This document shows, one piece after another, positions 44,921 through 54,233 of a stretch of 64,000 nt of DNA; the first letter of the stretch is position 1, and each line of letters starts with the position of its first letter. The translations under genes were made by a program, and so were the position numbers. The stretch comes from Brachybacterium alimentarium (GTDB lineage: Bacteria > Actinomycetota > Actinomycetes > Actinomycetales > Dermabacteraceae), in the NCBI RefSeq assembly GCF_002332425.1, contig NZ_NRGS01000006.1, forward strand, positions 1 to 64,000, written 5' to 3'. The notes beneath the pieces were generated by a model. That model ran no database searches. It was not told the DNA's origin and saw nothing but the letters and a program-made list of their open reading frames with translations.

Positions 44921-45904
44921 ATGCGACGCAGGACTCTGCTGTACGGCGGATTCACCGCGGTGGTCGCCGGGACCACGGCAGCCGCTCTGGCCAACGGCGC
45001 CTCCACCGCCGGCGGCTCGGAGGCGCGCAGCACTCTGACGCTGATCGCCCCGGCCGCGACCGGCGGCGGATGGGACGGCTTCGCCCGCGAGAGCCAGCAG
45101 GTGCTGCGCGAGGAGTCGATCGTCAACAACGTGCAGGTCGTGAACATCCCCGGCGCGGGCGGCACGATCGGCCTGAGCCAGTTCATCCGCTCTCCCGGCA
45201 ACCCCAGCTCCCTCCTGGTCACCGGGGGCGTGATGGTGGGTGCGATCGCCCTCGGCGAGGGCGAGGCCACTTTCGACGACGTGGTCCCTATCGCCCGCCT
45301 GGCCGACGACTACGCCGCCATCGTGGTCCCCGCGGACTCCGAGCTGGAGACGCTCGACGACCTGCTCGAGGCCTGGACGGACGACCCTGGCGGCACCTCC
45401 ATCAGCGGCGGCTCCCTCGGCTCCATCGACCACCTGCTGAGCGGGCGCCTCGCCCAGGTGATCGGCATCGACCCCGAGGACCTCAACTACGTGGCCTACT
45501 CCGGCGGCGGCGAGGCCCTGAACTCGCTGCTCTCGCACACCACGACCATCGGCGTCTCCGGCTACAACGAGGTCGCCGACCAGGTCGAGGCGGGAACGCT
45601 GCGCGCGATCGCGATCTCCGCCGAAGAGCGCCTGCCCGGGGTCGACGTCCCCACGTTCGTGGAGCTGGGCACGGACGTGGCGATGTCGAACTGGCGCGGC
45701 GTCGTCGCCGCCCCCGGCATCACCGACGAGGTGCGCGACCAGTTCGTGGACATCGTGACCGAGATGCGCGACTCCGACGCCTGGGCGGAGACCCTCCAGC
45801 GCAACGACTGGACCGACAGCTTCCTGACCGGTGATGAGTTCGCCGACTACATCCGGGACGAAGCCGAGCAGGCCGCCGAGATCGTCGAGGACCTGGGACT
45901 GTGA
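44921..45904 (+). CDS. tctC: Tripartite tricarboxylate transporter substrate-binding protein TctC
   Basis: Extracytoplasmic binding protein of 327 residues of the TTT system. The N-terminus (MRRRTLLYGGF followed by a hydrophobic stretch) is a signal or anchor. The mature part shows the TctC pattern: LIAPAATGGGWDGFAR, VVNIPGAGGTIGLSQF, GGSLGSIDHLL and SYNEVADQVEAGTLRA-like segments. It captures a di- or tricarboxylate for TctAB. The ATG at 44921 follows GAGGAGACTGG. It is the first gene of tctC-tctB-tctA. Confidence 0.92.
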   Translation: MRRRTLLYGGFTAVVAGTTAAALANGASTAGGSEARSTLTLIAPAATGGGWDGFARESQQVLREESIVNNVQVVNIPGAGGTIGLSQFIRSPGNPSSLLVTGGVMVGAIALGEGEATFDDVVPIARLADDYAAIVVPADSELETLDDLLEAWTDDPGGTSISGGSLGSIDHLLSGRLAQVIGIDPEDLNYVAYSGGGEALNSLLSHTTTIGVSGYNEVADQVEAGTLRAIAISAEERLPGVDVPTFVELGTDVAMSNWRGVVAAPGITDEVRDQFVDIVTEMRDSDAWAETLQRNDWTDSFLTGDEFADYIRDEAEQAAEIVEDLGL

Positions 45905-45912
45905 GGAGCACC

Positions 45913-46653
45913 GTGAAGACACCCGCCCCCCGTAGGAGCGCACCCGTCGGCGCACGCCCGCTGAGCGCACTGGCTGTCCGCAAGGAACTGATCGTGGTGG
46001 TGCTGCTGGCGGCCGTCGGCATCGTGCTGCTGATCGGCTCCACCACCATGAACGTGCTCGGCGAGGACGTGATCGGGCCGCAGTTCGTCCCGGTCGTCCT
46101 CGGCGTGCTGCTGCTCCTCGCCGCAGCTCTCCTCGCCGTCGACGTGATCCGCCACCCGGAGCAGCCGCGGGACCTGGAGCAGGACGAGTTCGAGGGCAAC
46201 TTCTCCGCGGACATGCTCCATGACATCTCGGGCTTGGCCGAGCCCGGGACGCCCGGCGCGCCCACCGCGGTCACCGGAGCCGTCTCCTCGAAGGACGTCG
46301 CCGCAGCCGTGGCCGCTTCCGAGATCCCCACCGACACCCCCTCCGACGCCGACGCGGTGGTCGATGCCGACGCCGAGGTCGCTGCGCACGCCACCGCCGC
46401 GAAGAACCCCTCGAGCGACCTCCGCACGCTCGGACTGGTCCTGCTGTCCATGGTCGGGTTCGTCGTGATCCTGCCGTACGCGGGCTGGGTGATCTCCGCC
46501 GCGGCCCTGTTCTGGTGCATGTGCCGCCTGCTGGGGTCGAAGCGACCGTTCTTCGACATCGGCGTGTCCTTGCTGGCCTCCTCCCTCATCCAGCTGGCCT
46601 TCGGCGGGCTGCTCGGCCTGTCCCTTCCCGCACTGTTCGGAGGCTCCCTGTGA
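45913..46653 (+). CDS. tctB: TTT transporter small membrane subunit TctB
   Basis: Membrane protein of 246 residues, about four helices in two pairs, as in TctB. The middle (about residues 85-170) is an acidic Ala/Asp/Val-rich loop longer than usual. I chose the GTG at 45913, with AGGAG four bases upstream; the GTG at 45901, overlapping the tctC stop, is the alternative. The stop overlaps the tctA start (GTGA), so translation is coupled. Confidence 0.85.
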   Translation: MKTPAPRRSAPVGARPLSALAVRKELIVVVLLAAVGIVLLIGSTTMNVLGEDVIGPQFVPVVLGVLLLLAAALLAVDVIRHPEQPRDLEQDEFEGNFSADMLHDISGLAEPGTPGAPTAVTGAVSSKDVAAAVAASEIPTDTPSDADAVVDADAEVAAHATAAKNPSSDLRTLGLVLLSMVGFVVILPYAGWVISAAALFWCMCRLLGSKRPFFDIGVSLLASSLIQLAFGGLLGLSLPALFGGSL

Positions 46654-48179
46654 TCGACCAGCTCGCCCTGCTCATGGGCGGCTTCGCCGCCGCCCTCACG
46701 CCGTACAACCTGCTGTTCGTGCTGATCGGGGCCGTGCTGGGCACCGCCGTGGGCGTGCTGCCCGGCCTCGGCTCCTCGATGGCGGTGGCCCTGCTGCTGC
46801 CCATCACCTTCGCCCTGGATCCCACGGCGGCCTTCATCATGTTCGCCGGCGTGTACTTCGGCGGCCTCTTCGGCGACTCCACCGCCGCGATCCTGCTGAA
46901 CACCCCCGGCCAATCCTCCGCGATCGCCTCGACGTTCGAGGGCCACCGCATGGCGCGCCACGGACGCGCGGCCGTGGCCCTGGCGACCGCTGCCATCGGC
47001 GCCTTCATCGGCGGACTCATCTCGACCACCGTCGTCGTGTTCTTCTCGCCGTTCCTGGTCACCATGGCGACGTCCTTCGGCCCGGCCGAGTACTTCGCAC
47101 TGGCCGTCTTCGCGTTCCTCGCGATCTCCTCCGTGGTGTCCGAATCGATGACCCGCGGCCTCGCGGCCCTCATGCTCGGCGTGGCCCTCGCGCTGGTCGG
47201 CATCGACGGTCCCAGCGGCACGGAACGTTTCTCCTTCGGGATCCCCGAGCTGTTCGACGGCTTCGACATCGTCGTGGTGACGGTGGGACTGCTCGCCCTC
47301 GGCGAGGTGCTCCACGTGGCCTCGCGCATCCACCGCGACCCCGAGAGCCTGAAGATCGACCCGGGCGGGGTGGCGCGCATCAGCCGGGCGGACTTCCGCA
47401 AGGCCCTGCCCGCGTGGCTGCGCGGTGCCGCCTTCGGCACCCCCTTCGGGATGATCCCCGCCGGCGGCGCCGAGGTCCCCACCTTCCTCGCCTACGGCAC
47501 CGAGAAGCGCCTCGCCGATCGGCAGGACGATCCCGAGTTCGGCAGGACCGGCTCCATCAAGGGGCTCGCCGCCCCGGAGGCCGCGGCCAACGCCACCGCC
47601 GGCACGGCGCTGGGCACCCTGCTCGCGCTGGGCCTGCCCACCTCCGCGACCGCCGCGATCCTGCTGGCGGCCTTCCAGCAGTACGGGATGCAGCCCGGCC
47701 CGCTCCTGTTCCAGCGCAGCGGCGACCTGGTGTGGACCCTGCTGGCCTCGCTGTTCATCGGGCTCATCGCTCTGCTGGCCCTGAACATCTTCCTGGCCCC
47801 GATCTGGGCCCGCCTGCTGTACATCCCCCAGCACTACCTGTACGCGGGGATCACGATCCTCGCCATGCTCGGCGTGTACGCGATCTCGTCGTCGTACTTC
47901 GACCTGTACGTGCTGATCGCGCTCGGAGCGTTCGGCTACCTCATGAGACGGTTCGGGATGCCGATGGCGCCCCTGCTGATCGGCGTGATCCTGGGACCGC
48001 TCGCCGAGACGGAGCTGCGCCGCGCGCTCGCCGTGTCCGAGGGCGACCCGTCGATCCTGGTGAGCAGCCCGATCACGATCATCGTGTACATCGTGCTGGC
48101 CGGCATCGTCATCCTCTCCGCCGTGCAGCACGTGCGCCACCGTCGTGCGGATCGCCGGGCTGCCGCCGTGGCGGGCTGA
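46650..48179 (+). CDS. tctA: TTT transporter large membrane subunit TctA
   Basis: Large membrane subunit of 509 residues with about eleven helices. Both TctA signature regions are present: [17 protein letters not shown] with [19 protein letters not shown] near the N-terminus, and [23 protein letters not shown] in the second half. It drives secondary, ion-coupled uptake together with TctB and TctC. The GTG at 46650 has a GGAGG site 6 nt upstream within tctB. Confidence 0.94.
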   Translation: MIDQLALLMGGFAAALTPYNLLFVLIGAVLGTAVGVLPGLGSSMAVALLLPITFALDPTAAFIMFAGVYFGGLFGDSTAAILLNTPGQSSAIASTFEGHRMARHGRAAVALATAAIGAFIGGLISTTVVVFFSPFLVTMATSFGPAEYFALAVFAFLAISSVVSESMTRGLAALMLGVALALVGIDGPSGTERFSFGIPELFDGFDIVVVTVGLLALGEVLHVASRIHRDPESLKIDPGGVARISRADFRKALPAWLRGAAFGTPFGMIPAGGAEVPTFLAYGTEKRLADRQDDPEFGRTGSIKGLAAPEAAANATAGTALGTLLALGLPTSATAAILLAAFQQYGMQPGPLLFQRSGDLVWTLLASLFIGLIALLALNIFLAPIWARLLYIPQHYLYAGITILAMLGVYAISSSYFDLYVLIALGAFGYLMRRFGMPMAPLLIGVILGPLAETELRRALAVSEGDPSILVSSPITIIVYIVLAGIVILSAVQHVRHRRADRRAAAVAG

Positions 48180-48326
48180 GCACGCGCGGGAGGCACCGCT
48201 GCGTCGATCCGTCGACCCCGATCGCGACACCGGCCCCAAGAGGTGGGCGGAACGGTCGGAGAACCCTATCCTCGCCCGATGGGCGTCACCGTCGACGCTC
48301 TCACCCTGTCCCCCTCCGGAGGCCTC

Positions 48327-49850
48327 ATGACCGTCCTCGACCGTTCGGCGATCATCGCGCCGACGACCTTCAACCGCTGGCTGATCCCGCCGGCCGCGCT
48401 GGCCATCCATCTGTGCATCGGGCAGGTCTACGCGTTCAGCGTGTTCAAGGCTCCGTTCCAGAGCCACTTCGACGTCGGGGAGGTGGCGGTCGGCTGGATC
48501 TTCTCCCTCGCCATCGCCATGCTCGGCATCTCCTCCGCCATCGCCGGGACGTGGGTGGAGCGCGTCGGGCCCCGGATGGCGATGGTCGCCGCCGGCGGGT
48601 TCTGGGTGCTCGGCTTCCTCGTCTCCACGATCGGCATCTCCGCCGGTCAGCTGTGGCTGGTCTACCTGGGCTACGGGGTCATCGGCGGCATCGGCCTGGG
48701 CATCGGCTACATCGCCCCGGTCTCCACGCTGATGAAGTGGTTCCCGGACCGTCCGGGCCTGTCCACCGGCCTGGCGATCATGGGCTTCGGCGGAGGCGCG
48801 CTGATCGCCAGCCCTGCCTCGAACAAGCTGATGGCGCTCTTCGGCGGCGGGCAGGACCCCGAGCATCTGGTCGCGGGCCTCACCCCGACCTTCCTCACGC
48901 TCGCCGGCTGCTATCTGCTGGCGATCGCGCTGGGCGCCTACGTGATCCGCCTCCCCCATCCGGACTGGCTGCCGCGCGGATTCGATCCGGCCGACGCCAC
49001 CAGCCATCCGGCACAGACCTCCGGTTCCGTGTCCGCGAAGCAGGCGATCCGCACGCCCCAGTTCTGGCTGCTGTGGATCGTGCTGTTCACGAACGTCACC
49101 GCCGGCATCGGCATCCTCGAGAACGCCGCCCCGATGATCACCGACGGCTTCGGCATCGCCGCTGCGGCGGCCGCCGGCTTCGTAGGGCTGCTGTCGTTGG
49201 CCAACATGGCCGGACGCTTCGTGTGGTCCACCACCTCGGACTACCTGGGACGCCGGCTCAACTACGCGCTGTACCTGAGCGTCGGCGCGATCCTGTACGT
49301 CGTGATCGCGACCGTCGGCTCCCACTCGCTGGCGCTCTTCGTGCTCTCCGCGCTGGTGATCATCTCCTTCTACGGCGGCGGCTTCTCCACCGTCCCCGCC
49401 TACCTGAGGGACCTGTTCGGCGTGTACCAGGTGGGCGCGATCCACGGGCGGCTGCTGACGGCCTGGGCGGCCGCCGGCGTCGCAGGGCCACTGCTGGTCA
49501 ACACCATCGTCGAATCCCAGGCCTCCGCCGGGCACTCCGGCATGGAGCTGTACAGGCTCTCGATGTGGCTGATGGCGGGCATCCTCGCCGTCGGCTTCGT
49601 GGCGAACCTTCTGATCCGTCGGGTCCCGGAGAGGCATTTCGAGGACGAGGCGGTGGTCGCGCGGAAGCAGGAGGCGGACCGCGCCGGCGCCCATGACGCG
49701 ATCAACGGCAAGGGCGGCACGGACGCCCATGCCCAGGCCGGCGCGAGCCACACGGTGGTGGCGAGCGCGCTCGCCGTGCTCGTGGTCGCGGCCCTCGCCT
49801 ACGGACTGGTCGAGACCGCGATCCGCGCCGTCGCGCTGTTCACCGCCTGA
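48327..49850 (+). CDS. MFS carrier of the oxalate/formate antiporter (OFA) family
   Basis: Carrier of 507 residues. The OFA pattern is clear: CIGQVYAFSVFKAPF in helix 1, YGVIGGIGLGIGYIAPVSTLMKWF, FPDRPGLSTGLAIMGFGGGALI and SYYGGGFSTVPAYLRDLFG-like segments. A final 33-residue stretch adds a thirteenth helix resembling the separate small subunit found with some MFS proteins, here fused. The ATG at 48327 follows GGAGGCCTC. TATCCT (48267-48272) probably sets the transcript start just before 48279, where an in-frame ATG could give a leaderless variant. Following tctA, it may carry a related carboxylate. Confidence 0.88.
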   Translation: MTVLDRSAIIAPTTFNRWLIPPAALAIHLCIGQVYAFSVFKAPFQSHFDVGEVAVGWIFSLAIAMLGISSAIAGTWVERVGPRMAMVAAGGFWVLGFLVSTIGISAGQLWLVYLGYGVIGGIGLGIGYIAPVSTLMKWFPDRPGLSTGLAIMGFGGGALIASPASNKLMALFGGGQDPEHLVAGLTPTFLTLAGCYLLAIALGAYVIRLPHPDWLPRGFDPADATSHPAQTSGSVSAKQAIRTPQFWLLWIVLFTNVTAGIGILENAAPMITDGFGIAAAAAAGFVGLLSLANMAGRFVWSTTSDYLGRRLNYALYLSVGAILYVVIATVGSHSLALFVLSALVIISFYGGGFSTVPAYLRDLFGVYQVGAIHGRLLTAWAAAGVAGPLLVNTIVESQASAGHSGMELYRLSMWLMAGILAVGFVANLLIRRVPERHFEDEAVVARKQEADRAGAHDAINGKGGTDAHAQAGASHTVVASALAVLVVAALAYGLVETAIRAVALFTA

Positions 49851-49861
49851 CCCGACCGGGG

Positions 49862-49889
49862 CCCTCGGGCCGGCCCGGCGGCCCGAGGG
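49862..49889. terminator. GC-rich hairpin between convergent genes
   Basis: CCCTCGGGCC (49862-49871) and GGCCCGAGGG (49880-49889) pair perfectly. The OFA gene and the FAD reductase gene converge here. A duplicated TCCCGCCTGCCGGCTCGA follows (49890 and 49911). Confidence 0.75.
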
Positions 49890-49966
49890 TCCCGCCTGCC
49901 GGCTCGACAGTCCCGCCTGCCGGCTCGAGGCATGGCCGGGCGACCCGCTGGCCCGGCCCGCGCGGA

Positions 49967-51178
49967 TCAGCCTCCGGGAGTGATCTGCTGCGCCAGCTCG
50001 TCCGGGCTCAGCCTCCCCGCCTGGGATGCGGCGATGACCTCGCGCGCCGTCGGCACCGCGTCCCACGTGTTCCACAGCAGGACGCCCACCACCTCGGAGC
50101 CCTCGAGGTAGTGGACGACCGCGGCACCGTGGTCGACATCCCAGGTCTCCACGGTCTCCAGGGACGCATCGAGGCGGCCGACGGCCTCGTAGCCGTCGTC
50201 GAAGAGATCCGAGTAGAACAGCGGCGTGTACTCGTACTTCTCCTGACCGCCGACCATGTTCCTCCCCGCCGCCTCACCAGAGGCCTCCGCGTGGTCGATG
50301 TGCTCGACGTGCCGGTCGCCCAGCAGCGGATCGGTGAAGCGGATGATGTCGCCCGCCGCCCAGACGTCCGGGGCGCTGGTGCGCAGCTGCTCATCGACCA
50401 CCACGAAGTCTCCGTCCAGCTCGAGCCCCGCCTCGCGGGCGAGGGAGGTCTCGAGCTGGGCACCGAGGCCGAGCACGGCGACGTCCGCCGTCTCGCTGCG
50501 GCCGTCCTCGGCGGTCAGGGTGAGGTGCTCGCCGGCGTCGATCCCGGCGAGGCGGAAGCCGCCGGTGAGGCGGATGCCCTTCTCGGCGAACACCTCGGCG
50601 ACATGGGTGCTGACCGACTCGGGGAACATTCCGCCCAGCAGCCTGTCCCCGGAATGGAACAGGGTCACCTCGGCGCCTGCGGCCGAGAGCCCGGCGGCGA
50701 TCTCGCTGCCGATGTATCCGCCGCCCACCACGGCGGTGCGGGTGCCCTCCTGCACCAGGTCGCGCAGATGGCGGTAGTCCGCGACGGAGCGCAGGTACGC
50801 CACGCGCGCGTCCTGCCGGGCGCCGAGACGGCGCGGGGAGGAGCCGGTCGCGAGCAGCAGCGTCCCGTAGCCGACGGTGGCGCCGTCAGCTGTCGTCACG
50901 GAGTGCGCCGTGGTGTCGATCGCGGTGACGGGCGTCCCGGTGTGCAGGTCGGCGCCGGTCTCCTCGGCGGTGTTGAGGTCCTGGGAGGCGGGATCGGGAT
51001 CGTCGCCGTGCCACAGGTCCTTGGTCAGTGCGGGGCGGTAGACGGGTCCGTCGGCGTCGGCCGAGAGGATCGCGATCGTCGCGTCCGGTGCCTTCTCGTG
51101 CACCGCTCGGGCCGCTTTGTCAGCGGCGACCCCGCCACCGACGATCACGTGGTCGTAGCTGCTCTTCAGATCGGGCAT
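49967..51178 (-). CDS. FAD-dependent NAD(P)H oxidoreductase (ferredoxin reductase-like)
   Basis: Flavoprotein of 403 residues with two dinucleotide folds: VIVGGGVAADKAARAV at the N-terminus and AVVGGGYIGSEIAAGLSAAG near residue 155. LLLATGSSPR, and a DVWAAGDI segment near the FAD site, resemble ferredoxin/rubredoxin or AIF-type reductases. The C-terminal domain has HYLEGSEVVGVLLWN. No ferredoxin or dioxygenase gene is adjacent, so the electron acceptor is unknown. It diverges from the GCS2 ligase gene across 286 bp. Confidence 0.84.
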   Translation of the reverse strand: MPDLKSSYDHVIVGGGVAADKAARAVHEKAPDATIAILSADADGPVYRPALTKDLWHGDDPDPASQDLNTAEETGADLHTGTPVTAIDTTAHSVTTADGATVGYGTLLLATGSSPRRLGARQDARVAYLRSVADYRHLRDLVQEGTRTAVVGGGYIGSEIAAGLSAAGAEVTLFHSGDRLLGGMFPESVSTHVAEVFAEKGIRLTGGFRLAGIDAGEHLTLTAEDGRSETADVAVLGLGAQLETSLAREAGLELDGDFVVVDEQLRTSAPDVWAAGDIIRFTDPLLGDRHVEHIDHAEASGEAAGRNMVGGQEKYEYTPLFYSDLFDDGYEAVGRLDASLETVETWDVDHGAAVVHYLEGSEVVGVLLWNTWDAVPTAREVIAASQAGRLSPDELAQQITPGG

Positions 51179-51346
51179 GGAAGCGCTCCTTCATCGAACG
51201 TCCGCAGGACCGTCCCGCTGCATCCACGCTATGCCTGGGCAGGGCGCTCAGCAATCGTCCCGATGTCCCGCTCCCGTTCGCGTCCGGTCCCCTCGACGCG
51301 GACTGCGCCCTGTGTCGTCGGCCTCGGCACCGGCCGCTCCCGCACC

Positions 51347-51370
51347 GCACCCGCACCCGCACCCGCACCC
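51347..51370. repeat. Hexanucleotide repeat (CGCACC)n
   Basis: About four perfect copies of a 6-bp unit lie in the divergent gap between the FAD reductase and GCS2 genes. The rest of that gap shows no clear element. Confidence 0.7.
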
Positions 51371-51464
51371 GACCAGTCGTTCCGCAGGGCGGCGCCTGGT
51401 ACCCGGCCCGGCACGCGGCGTGCTTGGATTGCGGGATCACCCCGCCATCGACCCGGAGGTCACC

Positions 51465-52970
51465 ATGGGACGCGAGATCGGCACCACGGAGTACACCCGT
51501 TCCCAGCGCACCCGCTATCGCCAGGAGCTGCGCCGGAACCTGGACCTCTTCGAGTCGTTCCTGGACACGGCGGAGTTCATCGACGAGGGCACCGTCGGTG
51601 TCGAGCTGGAGATGAACCTCGCCGAGACCGAGGGGATGGCCCCGGCCCTGCTGGTCGACACCGTTCTGGAGGACCTCGACGACGAGGACTTCGTCCACGA
51701 GATCGGTCGCTTCAACCTCGAGGCCAATCTGCCCGTCACCCACCCCACCGGGACGGGTCTGCGGGACCTGGAGACCGAGCTGACCGCGAAGATGGAGCAG
51801 GCCGACGCCGCAGCCCAGCGCCATGGCGCGCGGGTGATCCCGATCGGGCATCTCCCCACCATCACCGAGGAGCTGTTCACCGGCGAGGACTGGCGAGCCC
51901 CCGGGGCCCGCTACGAAGCACTCGAGAACTCCGTGATGGAGGCCCGTGGCGAGGAGATCAACCTCCGCATCGACGGCGAGGGGAAGGGGCTGGACACCAC
52001 CTTCGACTCGATCGCCCCGGAATCGGCGTGCACCTCGATGCAGCTGCACCTGCAGGTCCCGCCCGAGCAGTTCGCCGCCGCCTGGAACGCCGCGCAGGCG
52101 ATCGCCGGTCCGCAGGTCGCGCTCGCCGCGAACTCACCGTTCCTGCTGGGCAAGCGTCTGTGGCACGAGACCCGGATCCCGACGTTCGTACAGGCCCTGG
52201 ACACCCGTCCGCCCGAGCTCGCCACGCAGGGCGTGCGGCCGCGGGTGTGGTTCGGCGAGCGCTGGATCACCTCGATGTTCGACCTGTTCGAGGAGAACGT
52301 GCGCCTGTTCCCCGCGCTGATCCCGGAGTCCCGGGACATGGCCGAGGAACCGCTGCTCACCGAGGGCTCCTCACCACGGCTGCATGAGCTGATGCTGCAC
52401 AACGGCACGGTGTGGCGCTGGAACCGCCCGATCTACGATCCCAGCACCGATGTGCCGCACCTGAGGCTGGAGAACCGTCTGCTGCCGGCGGGGCCGACGG
52501 CCGCGGACATGGCCGCCAACGCCGCCTTCTTCTACGGGATCCTGCACACGCTGGTGCACGAGCGCCGCCCGCTGTGGTCGCGGATGAGCTTCGAGCAGGC
52601 CGACGAGTCGTTCCAGCAGTGCGCTCGGTGGGGTCTAGAGGCACGCGTGCGCTGGCCGAAGGTGGGGCGCGTCCGCGTGGCCGATCTGCTGCGCGATCAG
52701 CTCATCCCTCAGGCCATGGACGGGCTGCGGACCCTCGGTGCGGATGCGGAGGTCACCGAGCACTACGGGCAGATCCTCACCGAGCGCACGGGCACGGGGC
52801 GCAACGGCGCCCGGTGGCAGATCGACACCGTCACCTCGCTCGAGCTGCGCGGGGCGAGCCGCCCCGAAGCGCTCGCGGAGATGACCCGGCTGTATCGCGA
52901 GGGCGTCGACTCCGGCGAGCCGGTGCACGCCTGGCCCGTCCCCGCGAGACAGCGGTCGCGCACGTCCTGA
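51465..52970 (+). CDS. GCS2-family glutamate-cysteine ligase-like carboxylate-amine ligase
   Basis: ATP-dependent ligase of 501 residues with the GCS2 fold: GTVGVELEMNLAE at the N-terminus, GHLPTI, a CTSMQLHLQV strand, NSPFLLGKRLWHETR and HLRLENRLLPAGPT, where conserved acidic and arginine residues bind ATP-metal and glutamate. Actinobacteria mostly use mycothiol, so a true gamma-glutamylcysteine product is uncertain and another amine may be the acceptor. The ATG at 51465 follows GGAGGTCACC. No glutathione synthetase gene is nearby. Confidence 0.84.
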   Translation: MGREIGTTEYTRSQRTRYRQELRRNLDLFESFLDTAEFIDEGTVGVELEMNLAETEGMAPALLVDTVLEDLDDEDFVHEIGRFNLEANLPVTHPTGTGLRDLETELTAKMEQADAAAQRHGARVIPIGHLPTITEELFTGEDWRAPGARYEALENSVMEARGEEINLRIDGEGKGLDTTFDSIAPESACTSMQLHLQVPPEQFAAAWNAAQAIAGPQVALAANSPFLLGKRLWHETRIPTFVQALDTRPPELATQGVRPRVWFGERWITSMFDLFEENVRLFPALIPESRDMAEEPLLTEGSSPRLHELMLHNGTVWRWNRPIYDPSTDVPHLRLENRLLPAGPTAADMAANAAFFYGILHTLVHERRPLWSRMSFEQADESFQQCARWGLEARVRWPKVGRVRVADLLRDQLIPQAMDGLRTLGADAEVTEHYGQILTERTGTGRNGARWQIDTVTSLELRGASRPEALAEMTRLYREGVDSGEPVHAWPVPARQRSRTS

Positions 52971-53076
52971 GCGCCGAGCGCCGGGGGCGCTGTCCGCGCC
53001 CCCGGCACCACCCGCACCATCGTCCACATGTCGAGATCAGGGTCTCGCATGACGGGAGCGGTCGTAGTGTGCGCGC

Positions 53077-54087
53077 ATGACCCATTCCTCCGCCCCGGCG
53101 AAGCCCGCCCTCACCTCCGAGGACCGCTCCGCCCGCATCGCGGTGAGCGTGTTCCCCGCACTGATCCTCCTCGCCGCCGCCTTCGGCTTCTTCGTGCCGG
53201 ATGTCGGCCAGATGCTCGCGCCGCACACCAGCCTCTATCTCGGCGTCATCATGTTCGCGATGGGATTGACCCTCACCCTGCCGGACTTCGGCCTCGTGGC
53301 CCGTCGGCCGCTGCCGGTGCTGATCGGGGTCGTGGCGCAGTACGTGATCATGCCGCTGGTGGGCCTCGGCGTCTCCCTCCTGCTGCAGCTCCCGCCGGAG
53401 CTCGCCGTGGGCGTGATCCTGGTGGGCTGCGCCCCGGGCGGCACCAGCTCGAACGTCATCACCTATCTCGCCAAGGCGGACACCGCGCTGTCGGTGACGA
53501 TGACGTCGATCTCGACCCTGCTGGCACCGCTGCTCACCCCGCTGCTGACGCTCTGGCTGGCCGGCTCCTACCTGCCCGTGGATGCCGGCAGCATGGCGAT
53601 GTCCATCGTGAAGATGGTGCTGATCCCCGTGATCGGTGGTCTCGTGGTGCGCCTGGTGCTCGGGAAGCTGGTCGACACGGTCCTGCCGGCCCTGCCCTGG
53701 GTCAGCGTCGCCGGCATCTCGCTCGTCGTCATCGCCGTGGTCAGCGGTTCCACCGAGGCGATCGTTTCCGCGGGCGCCATCGTGCTGCTCGCTGTGGTGC
53801 TCCACAACGCCTTGGGCTACCTGATCGGCTACTGGGCCGCCCGCTTGCTGCGCCAGGGAGAGCGCGCCGCCCGCACCACCTCGATCGAGGTGGGCATGCA
53901 GAATTCGGGGCTCGCCGCGACGCTCGCGGCCAGCGCGTTCAGCCCTGCCGCCGCCCTGCCCGCCGCGATCTTCTCCATCTGGCACAACCTCTCCGGTGCG
54001 ATGCTCGCGATGTACTACCGCCGCAGCGCCGACCGCCACCCGGCCGCTCATCCGCAGAAGGGTCGCCCTCAGGTCGATGCCGCCTGA
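53077..54087 (+). CDS. Bile acid:sodium symporter (BASS) family protein
   Basis: Membrane carrier of 336 residues with about ten helices. The BASS core motif GCAPGGTSSNVITYLAKAD is followed by the second-half EVGMQNSGLAATLAASAF, the two crossover regions of this fold. Bacterial members carry organic acids such as pantoate or keto acids; the name does not imply bile acids. The ATG at 53077 lies 6 nt after TAGTGT (53065-53070), a clear leaderless arrangement. A strong hairpin follows the stop. Confidence 0.9.
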   Translation: MTHSSAPAKPALTSEDRSARIAVSVFPALILLAAAFGFFVPDVGQMLAPHTSLYLGVIMFAMGLTLTLPDFGLVARRPLPVLIGVVAQYVIMPLVGLGVSLLLQLPPELAVGVILVGCAPGGTSSNVITYLAKADTALSVTMTSISTLLAPLLTPLLTLWLAGSYLPVDAGSMAMSIVKMVLIPVIGGLVVRLVLGKLVDTVLPALPWVSVAGISLVVIAVVSGSTEAIVSAGAIVLLAVVLHNALGYLIGYWAARLLRQGERAARTTSIEVGMQNSGLAATLAASAFSPAAALPAAIFSIWHNLSGAMLAMYYRRSADRHPAAHPQKGRPQVDAA

Positions 54088-54104
54088 ACCGTCCCCGGAC
54101 AGCA

Positions 54105-54145
54105 CGAAGGGCCGACGCACCGCTTCCGCGGGCGTCGGCCCTTCG
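54105..54145. terminator. 14-bp hairpin between convergent transporter genes
   Basis: CGAAGGGCCGACGC (54105-54118) and GCGTCGGCCCTTCG (54132-54145) are perfect arms around a 13-nt loop, starting 18 bp after the BASS stop and facing the BCCT gene end. A short CGTCGTCC follows instead of a T-run. Confidence 0.85.
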
Positions 54146-54233
54146 TCGTCCCGGACCCTGCCGGATCAGCGCACCGTCCGGATCCGTGCACCGTCCAGTG
54201 CCGTGCCTTCGTGCGGTCGGCGGGGCGGCCCGG

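Noticed and set aside
48279-48326. Leaderless start for the OFA carrier at 48279
   Set aside because: TATCCT lies 6 nt before it, but the GGAGG-led ATG at 48327 matches where the carrier homology begins; the box more likely gives a short 5' leader.
45720-50075. A 1,451-codon open frame on the minus strand across tctCBA and the OFA gene
   Set aside because: It is antisense to four clear genes, has an Asp/His/Arg/Gly-rich composition typical of GC-rich antisense frames, and shows no domain.
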